NCBI GenBank assembly: GCA_002270465.1
Contig: NQOF01000003.1
Coordinates: 248,001-312,000, forward strand
Origin: Blautia hominis
Lineage (GTDB): Bacteria > Bacillota > Clostridia > Lachnospirales > Lachnospiraceae
Reading direction: 5' to 3'
DNA length: 64,000 nucleotides
Part shown: piece after piece, positions 8,582 to 17,400 of the stretch
Numbering within the stretch: position 1 is the stretch's first letter
Layout: every line of letters starts with the position of its first letter
Notes under the pieces: generated by a model
What the model was told of the DNA's origin: nothing
Databases searched by the model: none
Seen by the model: only the letters and a program-made list of their open reading frames with translations
Program-made: the position numbers and the translations under genes

Positions 8582-10390
8582 ATGAAAAAGCATTTGTCTT
8601 TGTACCATAAGTTTGCAATTATGCTGATCTGTGCAGGTTTACTTCCAATGGGAATTCTATGTTCCGCTATGGTAAACAAGATGTTTGGGGAATACAGGCT
8701 GTCTGTAAGCAGTAATTACAGCCAGGTCACCTCGTATATGAATCTTAGCCTGAACGATATGGTTAAAAATTATGATGATACGACGAAAATGATGTATTAC
8801 TATGATATGGAGGCAGACCAGCAGGCAGTCCTTACATATGGGAATTATGATAATATCAGGCAGATCTTGCTGCAGGAGGAAGAGAACCGCATTGCGGATA
8901 TGGAACGCTTCCTGCAGACGGTCCAGAGTGCGGACGGGAGCATCACGGCAGTCCATTTTATCGCACAGGATGCGGTTGGGGAACAGCAGGATTTTCACTA
9001 TAATACAGCAAGTAATTATTTTGAAGATGAACAGATCTTTGAAAACGTGGTTGGCTATGAAAACATGAGCAGGACAACCAGGACTGCCATGATGATTCCT
9101 ACCCATAAAAACAGTTATTATCATGGCGCGGATAAACAAGTATTTACCATAGCGCGCAATTATTTTGACCTGACGAGAATGAAGGCCGGAAATACTTATG
9201 ATTACTTAGGAACGCTTTTTATTGATGTGGATGTAAAACGGCTGGAAAATGTTTATGAGCAGACCCACCTATCCGGAGAAAATGAAATTTATATTATAGA
9301 TTCTGCCGGAATCTGTTTCTTTAGTACGGATTCTGCAAGTATTGGAAAAAAGGTAGAAAGCACGATCGCAGAGGAGCAGGAACTCAGCACCAGTATTACT
9401 ATGGAGTCGGACTATAATAGTTACGGGCTAAAGACACGAGTGGTAATGGAGACAGATGAGGTTTATTCACATATCCGGTATCTGCAGCGGATGATCTACA
9501 TTATATTGGCAGTCAGCCTCGTTGTATTGGCATGGGGGGCAATTGTTTTTTCAAAGCGGCTTACGAAACCCATACACAGCATGATGGATAAAATGGCGGA
9601 GATAGAGACCGGAAATTTCCGCGTAAAGATACCGGTAACGTCTAACGATGAGATTGGCGTCTTGTCAGAACGCTTCAATCAGATGTCCCAGGAACTGGAA
9701 CGGTATATCAACCAGGTCTATGTCGCACAGGTAAAACAGACGGAAGCGGAAATGACCGCGTTAAGATCACAGATTTATCCCCACTTCCTCTATAATACAC
9801 TCGAAGTGATCCGTATGACTGCTCTGGAGGAGAGAGACGAAACAGTATCCCGCATGATTGAAGCCCTTTCCGTCCAGATACATTATATTATCGGTACGGT
9901 GCAGGATATGGTACCCCTGGGGAAAGAGGTGGAGATTGTGGAAAAATATATCTATCTTTTAAACTGCAGGATTGATGGGGAGATCGCTTTTCATTCGGAC
10001 ATTAAAAATGAGTCATCCTTTATTGTGCCCAAGCTGATCCTTCAGCCGATTGTGGAAAATGCCTATGTACATGGCATAAAGCCAAAAGAGGGAAGCGGGA
10101 CAATCCGCATTGACACGGAGGAAAGTGAAAAAGAGTTGATCATATCCGTTATGGATAACGGGATTGGAATGAGTAAGGAAGAAGTAGATAGGATTATGAG
10201 GCTTTTGGAAGGGAATGCCATCGGAATCAAAAATGAGCATAATTGGCAGAGTATCGGGCTGAAAAATGTCCATGACAGAGTCCGGTATCTCTATGGAAAA
10301 GAGTATGGGCTGCGGATCAGCAGCTCCGAGATGGTGGGAACTATTGTCAGTATTGTACTGCCTCTTAACGGCAAGGAGGAATCCGAGTGA
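8582..10390 (+). CDS. sensor histidine kinase, YesM family
   Basis: 602 residues. A membrane helix near the N-terminus and another near residues 300-320 bracket an extracellular sensor region. HAMP follows (KRLTKPIHSMMDKMAEIETG), then the His_kinase domain with QIYPHFLYNTLEVIRM (phosphorylated His401) and an HATPase domain (LQPIVENAYVHG, VMDNGIGM). The ATG at 8582 follows GGTGGAG; GTG 8579 is also possible. It overlaps the response-regulator gene by 4 bp. Such pairs usually sense an extracellular oligosaccharide or the loaded binding protein and switch on the adjacent importer and hydrolases. Confidence 0.92.
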   Translation: MKKHLSLYHKFAIMLICAGLLPMGILCSAMVNKMFGEYRLSVSSNYSQVTSYMNLSLNDMVKNYDDTTKMMYYYDMEADQQAVLTYGNYDNIRQILLQEEENRIADMERFLQTVQSADGSITAVHFIAQDAVGEQQDFHYNTASNYFEDEQIFENVVGYENMSRTTRTAMMIPTHKNSYYHGADKQVFTIARNYFDLTRMKAGNTYDYLGTLFIDVDVKRLENVYEQTHLSGENEIYIIDSAGICFFSTDSASIGKKVESTIAEEQELSTSITMESDYNSYGLKTRVVMETDEVYSHIRYLQRMIYIILAVSLVVLAWGAIVFSKRLTKPIHSMMDKMAEIETGNFRVKIPVTSNDEIGVLSERFNQMSQELERYINQVYVAQVKQTEAEMTALRSQIYPHFLYNTLEVIRMTALEERDETVSRMIEALSVQIHYIIGTVQDMVPLGKEVEIVEKYIYLLNCRIDGEIAFHSDIKNESSFIVPKLILQPIVENAYVHGIKPKEGSGTIRIDTEESEKELIISVMDNGIGMSKEEVDRIMRLLEGNAIGIKNEHNWQSIGLKNVHDRVRYLYGKEYGLRISSSEMVGTIVSIVLPLNGKEESE

Positions 10391-11904
10391 TTAAAATGGT
10401 GATTGCAGATGATGAGAGTGTTATCATCAAGGGAATCCGGAAATTGATAGACTGGTCAAAATATGGGATTACGATTGTAGGAAGTTATCAGGATGGGAAG
10501 TCCGCTCTTGACGGCATTATAAAGACGCAGGCAGATATTGCCCTTTTGGATATCAATATGCCTAAACTGAGCGGAGTTGACATTTTAAAAGAGCTGAACA
10601 CGCTGGAGGTCCATACAAAGGTTGTATTTATCAGTGGTTTTCAGGAATTTGAATATGCTAAGGCGGCAATTCAGTTTGGGGCAATGGCTTATATTTTAAA
10701 GCCAATTATCCGGCAGGAGCTGATCGACAGTATACAGAAATGTATAGAAGAACTGCACATGGAACAAATGATCCAGAAAAAGGATATACCTGTGATACAA
10801 GAGGAGGGGCTTAAAAAATTAACGGAAACGGAAGAGACTACTTATGTACCTGCCCTTTTGCATATTGCGTATCACAAGGAAACCAGACAGGAGAGGAAAC
10901 TGATCCAATTTTCAGTGTCCAGCTGTCTTGAAAAAAAACTGGAAACAGATAACAGCGGGATCATTTTTTCAAGAAACGGTCACCAGATCCTTGTATTCAA
11001 AGGGCTGGACAGAGAGGAACTGCATCATTATTTACTGTCTTTATGCAAGGAAACGCTGGAAAAAACAAGACATCAGATTGGTCTGATCGTAGGTCGGGAA
11101 GTGAGTACTATGGGCCAGATTCCGGCGGCCTATAAGGAATGCCAGGATAAAAGCGGCTGGTTTTTCTTTATGAGCGAATGGAAGAATCCGTTTATTTTCC
11201 AGGAAGGTTCTGGATTTTACCATGAGAGTGCATTAGAAGATTTGGAAGCGGGAAGGAAAAAACTGGTGGAGCTGATGGTAAAGCAGGATCAGGAAGGATG
11301 GGAGAAGCAGTTCGCATGGTACAGGTATTGTATCGCAGTCATGGCATCAGGGAACCGCGAAGATGCCGGGTTTCATTTCTGTACAGGTATACGGGCTATA
11401 CAGGATTATTTAAGTGATGTGGGGATCAAGGCGGAATTTGATATGAGGGAGCTGTTAGAAAAGGGCAGGGATGTTGAGGATTTTGCCCAGATGTCTGCTG
11501 TATATAAGAAATATTATTGCCAGTGTTATGAGCTGGTCGCAAAATCTGCAGAAAAGAATGATAACAAACCCGTTATGGAAGCAAAAAGGTATATTGAGGA
11601 GCATTATCAGGAGAATCTGTCTCTGGATATACTGGCCGAGAGGGTCCATATGAATGCATATTATTTTTCCAGCTTCTTTAAGAAAAATACGGGTATGAAT
11701 TATAAGGAATATCTTAATGAGATCCGCCTGAAACATGCAGTCTCACTCATGCTTTCTTCCGATAAAAATGTGAGCGAGATTGCAAATGATGTGGGATTCT
11801 GCGATGTGCGTTCCTTTACCAAGGCATTCAGCAAAAAATATGATGACACACCGGGAAACTATAAGAAAAGGCTTGCGAAAGGTTTGGGAGGAGAGGGATT
11901 GTGA
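10387..11904 (+). CDS. response regulator, REC-AraC (YesN type)
   Basis: 505 residues. The REC domain (1-120) has the acidic pair Asp8/Asp9, phospho-acceptor Asp55 (ALLDINMP) and Lys in YILKPI. A poorly conserved middle follows, and then an AraC-type double helix-turn-helix (about 400-500, EHYQENLSLDILAERVHMNA...NVSEIANDVGFCDVRSFTKAF). The GTG start overlaps the kinase stop. It should activate the carbohydrate genes on either side when phosphorylated by the upstream kinase. Confidence 0.92.
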   Translation: MIKMVIADDESVIIKGIRKLIDWSKYGITIVGSYQDGKSALDGIIKTQADIALLDINMPKLSGVDILKELNTLEVHTKVVFISGFQEFEYAKAAIQFGAMAYILKPIIRQELIDSIQKCIEELHMEQMIQKKDIPVIQEEGLKKLTETEETTYVPALLHIAYHKETRQERKLIQFSVSSCLEKKLETDNSGIIFSRNGHQILVFKGLDREELHHYLLSLCKETLEKTRHQIGLIVGREVSTMGQIPAAYKECQDKSGWFFFMSEWKNPFIFQEGSGFYHESALEDLEAGRKKLVELMVKQDQEGWEKQFAWYRYCIAVMASGNREDAGFHFCTGIRAIQDYLSDVGIKAEFDMRELLEKGRDVEDFAQMSAVYKKYYCQCYELVAKSAEKNDNKPVMEAKRYIEEHYQENLSLDILAERVHMNAYYFSSFFKKNTGMNYKEYLNEIRLKHAVSLMLSSDKNVSEIANDVGFCDVRSFTKAFSKKYDDTPGNYKKRLAKGLGGEGL

Positions 11905-12737
11905 GACTGGCGCTGGTTCAGGGAAAACAGAATGAATTGTATGATTTTACAGATCCTAAGAGACGCTGGACAAAAAAGGAGGCAGCTGTTCTTCAAAGTG
12001 AGATGCTGGATCAGAATTTTAGAATGATAGAGGGAGCTGTGTCACAGGGAGTGGATCTTGTTGCCACCTCGGAAGCAATTAATTTTGCCGGCCAGCCGGG
12101 GCAGTTTGAAGGAGACTATAAAGCGTTCATCAAAAAAGGACAGGATGATATCTGCAGAAGGATCAGCGGTCTTGCAGCCAAGGGACATTGCTGGATGGTG
12201 GCGGGGCTGTACCGGGTGGATGATGGAGGAAACTTAAGGAACAGTGCCTTTATATGGGACTCCTTGGGAACGCTTCGGGGGATCTATGACAAAGTGCATC
12301 TGGCAGGGACGGAAAAGGAAGAAATATTACCGGGTGACTGCTACCCCATATTCGAGACCCCTTTTGGGCGGATCGGGGTATGTATCTGCTGGGATATGCA
12401 GTTTCCGGAATGTGCCCGGATTTTGAGTATAAAAGGAGCGGAGCTGATCCTGTGCCCAACATGGGGATGGGAAAGCATCTATGGACATGCGAGGGCATAT
12501 GAGAATGGAGTATATGTAGCAGCGGCGATGTCAGTCCCTTATTGGATGGACATCGAAGGGATCAGGAACCCGAGTGAGGTGGTGGCACCTGACGGTACAG
12601 TCCTGGCAGCAGCGGGCAGGCAAGCATCAGGCGCACTTTTTTGTGAGCTAGACATAAAAGACTGTGCTCCCTATAAGGCAGTACGCATGGATGACCGACA
12701 GCCGAAAACATATGGGATACTGATTGATGAAAGATAG
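11901..12737 (+). CDS. carbon-nitrogen hydrolase (nitrilase superfamily)
   Basis: 278 residues with the Glu-Lys-Cys pattern of the superfamily: TSEAINF (Glu58), YDKVHL (Lys131) and GVCICWDMQFPE (Cys163). Members hydrolyse amides, carbamoyl groups or nitriles in the cytoplasm; the substrate cannot be read from sequence. The GTG start overlaps the regulator by 4 bp, so it is co-expressed with the two-component system, an unusual partner in a sugar locus. It could remove an amide or N-carbamoyl group from an imported glycan derivative; that is only an inference from position. Confidence 0.85.
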   Translation: MRLALVQGKQNELYDFTDPKRRWTKKEAAVLQSEMLDQNFRMIEGAVSQGVDLVATSEAINFAGQPGQFEGDYKAFIKKGQDDICRRISGLAAKGHCWMVAGLYRVDDGGNLRNSAFIWDSLGTLRGIYDKVHLAGTEKEEILPGDCYPIFETPFGRIGVCICWDMQFPECARILSIKGAELILCPTWGWESIYGHARAYENGVYVAAAMSVPYWMDIEGIRNPSEVVAPDGTVLAAAGRQASGALFCELDIKDCAPYKAVRMDDRQPKTYGILIDER

Positions 12738-12825
12738 AATAAGGACTTTAGAAAAGGAATATTTATCATATGTAAAAAGATTAAAAAATGCTAGTTATGT
12801 CTAAAAAAGTGTATAACGATCCGGG

Positions 12826-12880
12826 ACTTCCGGCGATACAATAAACTCAGAAAGTTGATTGTATCACCGGAAGTTTTTTA
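12826..12880 (+). terminator. Rho-independent terminator after the nitrilase gene
   Basis: A 17-bp stem with a single mismatch (12826-12842 with 12858-12874) and a 15-base loop is followed by six T. Confidence 0.9.
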
Positions 12881-12894
12881 TGGAAGGAGAAAGT

Positions 12895-13039
12895 ATGAAA
12901 CGTTCTGAGATTAACAAAAGAGATGGAACAGCTCATAAAGGAAAATGGTTTCCATCTGCCGCCATTTTGTGATTGGACGCTGGGAAGTATCCATAGGGAG
13001 GCAGAAACACCAAAGGAATCGATAGGAAGGGGAAAGTGA
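12895..13039 (+). pseudogene. Frameshifted, truncated D-lyxose ketol-isomerase remnant
   Basis: A strong Shine-Dalgarno (GGAAGGAG) precedes ATG 12895, which encodes MKRSEINK in one frame. The next frame, from 12923, encodes MEQLIKENGFHLPPFCDWTL. Joined, these match my memory of the N-terminus of the DUF1498-type D-lyxose ketol-isomerase family (MKRSEIN...FHLPPF..WTPEDW). After CDWTL the similarity stops and the frame closes at 13037-13039. So a frameshift plus deletion has destroyed the gene. A functional 25-residue ORF (12895-12972) is less likely. Confidence 0.5.
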
Positions 13040-13041
13040 TC

Positions 13042-14406
13042 ATGGAGAAAACAGCATTTTATATACAGGATTTTGGTGCAGTTGGCGATGGTAAAACGAA
13101 GAACACAGTAATGATACAGAAATGTATAGACCTCTGCCATAGCAAAGGCGGCGGAAGGGTCATTCTGGAGCAGGGAACCTATGTGTGCGGGACCTTGTAC
13201 CTAAAGAGCAAGGTTACGCTGGAAATCAGGGAGTCTGCCATTTTGCTGGCAAGCCCGGATATCAGGGATTACGGTACAGATACGCATTATAACAGGTATA
13301 AAAACGAACATGACATGGATCGGTGCTGGATTTATGCGGAAGGGCAGAGCGACTTTTCAATTATGGGAAACGGGGAAATAAATGGGAATGCGGCCGCATT
13401 TCCAAATGAGGGGAGTATTTACCGGCCAATGATGATGCGTTTCCTCCGGTGCGAAAATATACATCTGTCAGGCTTAAGACTCATGGATGCGGCAGCATGG
13501 ACAACGGCATTTTTGGACTCCGCGTACATATGGGTTGAAAATGTACGGATAGAAAACGAAACAAATTACAATGGGGATGGCCTCGATTTTGATGGGTGTT
13601 CCCATGTATTTGTCCGTGGATGCAGCATTACAGGTACCGATGACAACCTGTGCCTTCAGGCAGGAAGCAAGGAATATCCTACAGAACAGATCCATATCAG
13701 CGACTGCGAATTCACATCCTTATGTGCCGCAATCCGGATAGGCCTGAAGTCTGTAGGAACGATAAGGAATGTAGTGGTCACAAACTGCACGATGCAAAAT
13801 GTATGGAGAGAGGGCATAAAGATAGAATGCACAGAAGGCGGAAAGATATCTGATATCGCGATCCAAAATATTACAATGCAGAATGTATCCCGCCCGGTTT
13901 TTGTGATTTTGAATAACCAGTTTGATCCGGAAGGGTTGGGCAATTCCATTCATCTTGAGGCAGTGCCGGAAGTAGGAAAACTGGAACGGATTGTTATCCA
14001 GAACCTGCTGGCTGAGGATGGACAGGAGATGGAATCTGCACATTACCGCTTTGGGAATGACCTTATGGGCGCCCCGTGGTTCAATGGGATACGGTTCGAT
14101 GCGGCTGAGAACCATTTCATCACAGATGTGACACTGGAAAATATCCGCTACCGGACGGTTGGCGGGGTAAGACTGGCTGAGATACCCGAGATATATCCCA
14201 AAATCGTGGAGCAAAAGGATTTGGATAAAAAGCCGGAGGCCGGCAATTATTATCCTGATTGGAGCAGGACAACCTTTATGGATATCCGGAATGTAGAGGG
14301 CCTATGGCTGTCAAATGTTGGATTGGAAGCAATTTATAAAGATGAACGACAGGGATACTTAATAGAGCATTGTATTGTGAGGAAAGAAGAAGTACACGTT
14401 TTTTAA
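13042..14406 (+). CDS. glycoside hydrolase family 28 (polygalacturonase-like)
   Basis: 454 residues from ATG 13042 (AGGAAGGGG upstream; GTG 13036 is an alternative). A right-handed beta-helix opens with the family motif FGAVGDGKT. The active-site region NYNGDGLDFDG...GTDDNLCLQAGSK supplies the Asp residues of GH28, and IRIGLKS...VWREGIKIE resembles the RIK motif region. There is no signal peptide, so it probably acts inside the cell on oligosaccharides, as an exo-acting galacturonidase or rhamnogalacturonan-type hydrolase. It lies 26 bp upstream of the heparinase-type surface protein. Confidence 0.85.
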   Translation: MEKTAFYIQDFGAVGDGKTKNTVMIQKCIDLCHSKGGGRVILEQGTYVCGTLYLKSKVTLEIRESAILLASPDIRDYGTDTHYNRYKNEHDMDRCWIYAEGQSDFSIMGNGEINGNAAAFPNEGSIYRPMMMRFLRCENIHLSGLRLMDAAAWTTAFLDSAYIWVENVRIENETNYNGDGLDFDGCSHVFVRGCSITGTDDNLCLQAGSKEYPTEQIHISDCEFTSLCAAIRIGLKSVGTIRNVVVTNCTMQNVWREGIKIECTEGGKISDIAIQNITMQNVSRPVFVILNNQFDPEGLGNSIHLEAVPEVGKLERIVIQNLLAEDGQEMESAHYRFGNDLMGAPWFNGIRFDAAENHFITDVTLENIRYRTVGGVRLAEIPEIYPKIVEQKDLDKKPEAGNYYPDWSRTTFMDIRNVEGLWLSNVGLEAIYKDERQGYLIEHCIVRKEEVHVF

Positions 14407-14432
14407 CAGAATAAAAGCTGTGAGGTGGGCAG

Positions 14433-17400
14433 ATGAGAAATTTGAATTTGAAAAGGCTTCTGATATTAGTTTTAGCGGCGTCTATGTTAATGAATGCTGT
14501 GCCAGTGTATGCTGCGGAATCTATACCGATAGAATCTGGTGAGGGTGAAATCCAGCAAGCAGCAGGGAAAAAGCCGGAGGCATCTCAGGATGAGCAAGAA
14601 AACCAAGCTGGAACAGGAGAGATACAGCAGGACAACACGGAAGATCCTGAATCGGAAGACAGCGTCGCAGATGACGCACAGAAAGGCAACACGGAGAGTT
14701 CTGAATCGGAAGATAGCGTCTTAGATGATGTACAGCAAGGCAACATGGAAGATTCTGTACCGGAAGACAGCATCGCAGAAAAGGGAACAGAGCAGGAAAC
14801 TTCTGAAGTGTCTAATGCCATAGAAGAGGAGATTTCAGATCAGACTGGAGAACAGGGAGAGACACAAAGATGGTCCATTCAGGAAGATGCCTTTGTTCAT
14901 AATTGGCCAGGATATGATTCCATCATTAAAGCACAGGACGAGAAGGATAAGGGGATTCTGGGTGTCGGCAAAGCAAGGCTTTTATTTTTCCGCTTGGATT
15001 TGTCGGAGGCAGAAGCCGGACGCAAGGCAGAATCTGCAAAGATATGCCTATATAAGACAGATAGCAATACCAATACCGTAATATATGACCGGACGGATCC
15101 CAAGGCGGAATGGAAAGCAGATAACATTACTGCTGTAAATATGCCGGATTGGGAAAGCGAGCCGGCTTACAAGAAAAATATAGCTGGAAAGGACTGTTTT
15201 ATAGAACTCGATATGACAGAACTTGTAAATAACGCTATTGAAAACGGGGAGCAGCAACTAGATATCAAGATGGATCTGGCTGCAGAAGCGCAATATGCCA
15301 GCTGGTTCCAGTCCTCACGATGGGAAACAGAAGAGCAGAGACCTTATTTTGAAGTGGAATATAAACCTGAAATTTCAGACGAGCAGAAGGTGCAGCAGGC
15401 AATACAGGAAATTGAGAAAATGGATGGAATGTATCTGTCCCAGAAGGTAAAATTTCCATTTTTTGAACAGCACGAAAATGGGGCAGCGGTTGCTTGGGAA
15501 AGTGACAGTGAGGCTCTCCAAACTGATGGCACAGTTAACCAGCCAAAAGACAGGAATGCGGAGGTACATCTGACTGCAACGGTATCAAGTGGCAAAGAAT
15601 CACAGAGCGCCACCATAACCGTAACCGTGTTAAAACAACAGTCCTTGTCTCCTTATGCAAAACAGTCTTTATCTGATCTGATTGAATATACGGGGAAAAC
15701 GCTGAAAGGTACGCAGGAAGCAGGCGATGGGGAAGCGGCACCGGCGGGAACGTATTCTAAGGAAAAAGGGGATGTCCTCAGGGAACAGATGAAAAAGGCG
15801 GAGGCTGCGCTGGACAGTGAAATGGAAAATACATATACATCTTACTGTACAAGCATTATCGCCGCAGGGAGTGAATATTTTGGTTCTGGAAGGATCTCTG
15901 ATGAGGTATTAGTTACATCAGATGACAATGACGGAAATGGAAATCTGCTTGAATATTCTGTGTACCGCGCAAAACTGAACAGTCTTGTATGGGCAGCAAA
16001 GGCACAGATGCTTGTGGAGCCACAAATGTATACCAAATCGGCCAAAGCAGCACTTCAGGAACAGATCGAACTTGCAGAACAGGCACTTGATGGATCCTAT
16101 GAATTTCCATACAGCAGAAACAGGGAGTTCATGGCTGCGAGGGATGACGAGGCCATCCAGTATGTAACAGACTATCATGTCATGATGCATAACTATGGAA
16201 CAGGCGATTATGGCCTGGAGCCGGTACTGACGTGGTATAAAAATCAAAATATTGCAGCTACAAGCTTCATGACTATGAACTTAAGCCCTGTATATGCTAC
16301 ATTTGTACATCATTATAAGGGCAATCTCGATGACGTCTACGGAAATAATCCTGAAACACTCGTAGTAGGGAAAGCTGATAATGACAGGGTAGCACTCCTC
16401 CAGTTTGACCTTTCCCAGATACCGGAGAATATTGTAAGTTCACAGCTTACAATTACAAACTGCCAAAATGGAGGGATACTATGCCTTAATCTTGAAGAAG
16501 ATGATTGGGATGGAAATGCGATTTCAGCAAGAGGATATGAAGAAAAGTACGGGCAGGTATACTCCAAGCAGCAGTTATCGGAATTTACCATTAAGGGAGC
16601 AGGAACCCCAACGGTATTGGATGTTACGGATGCTGCTGTCGGACAGGCTTTAAACGATGGAAAAATATCTTTTAGTATTACGGCGTCAAATGTAAATTTC
16701 CCAGTAGGAATTTATGGAAACAATACAAATGTTCAGGAATCTTACCGGCCTGCATTAACAGTTACGGTTGCAGCTGTGGATGATGCAAAGCTGCAGAGTA
16801 AATATGATGAGGTGATCGGTCTGGCCGATGAATTTAAAAAAGATGCAGAGGCAGGGGAATCCACAGGGCAGTATCCCCCTCAATATTTGGATGCCGTAGA
16901 TGGAGCTGTCAATCATGTGAAGTCTCTGTTTGAGTCGGGAGAAAAGGATGTTTATCTTTTAGGCACTGCCATGGTCCAGGCCGTGGATGCTGTCCGTGAC
17001 GCAAGAGATAACCGCATTTTAAACCTTGGGGACGACGAGAATCTATTCCTCAGCAAAGAGGATATGGATAGCATCAAAGAAAGGGCAGAGAGTTTAAAAG
17101 AACTGAAGGAAGTGAAAGATACAGTTATGGACACGGCTGACCTGTATGATGCAGATACACTTCAATGGTTGTATGATACAGTTACATCTGACGATATTCA
17201 GGCATTGAATAACAAAGGATTTAAAGTATGGTCGGAAGGTCGAAATATAAATTTTAAATCGCCGGAAGGAACAAAACAGGCATATTTAGAAGTACGCCTG
17301 TCACCAGAAAACTATGAAGGTTCAGGAATTGGGCATGCATGGCTGGATAAAATTGAACTGGTGCCGACAAAAAGTGTGAATCCTGCCATACCTAATGCCG

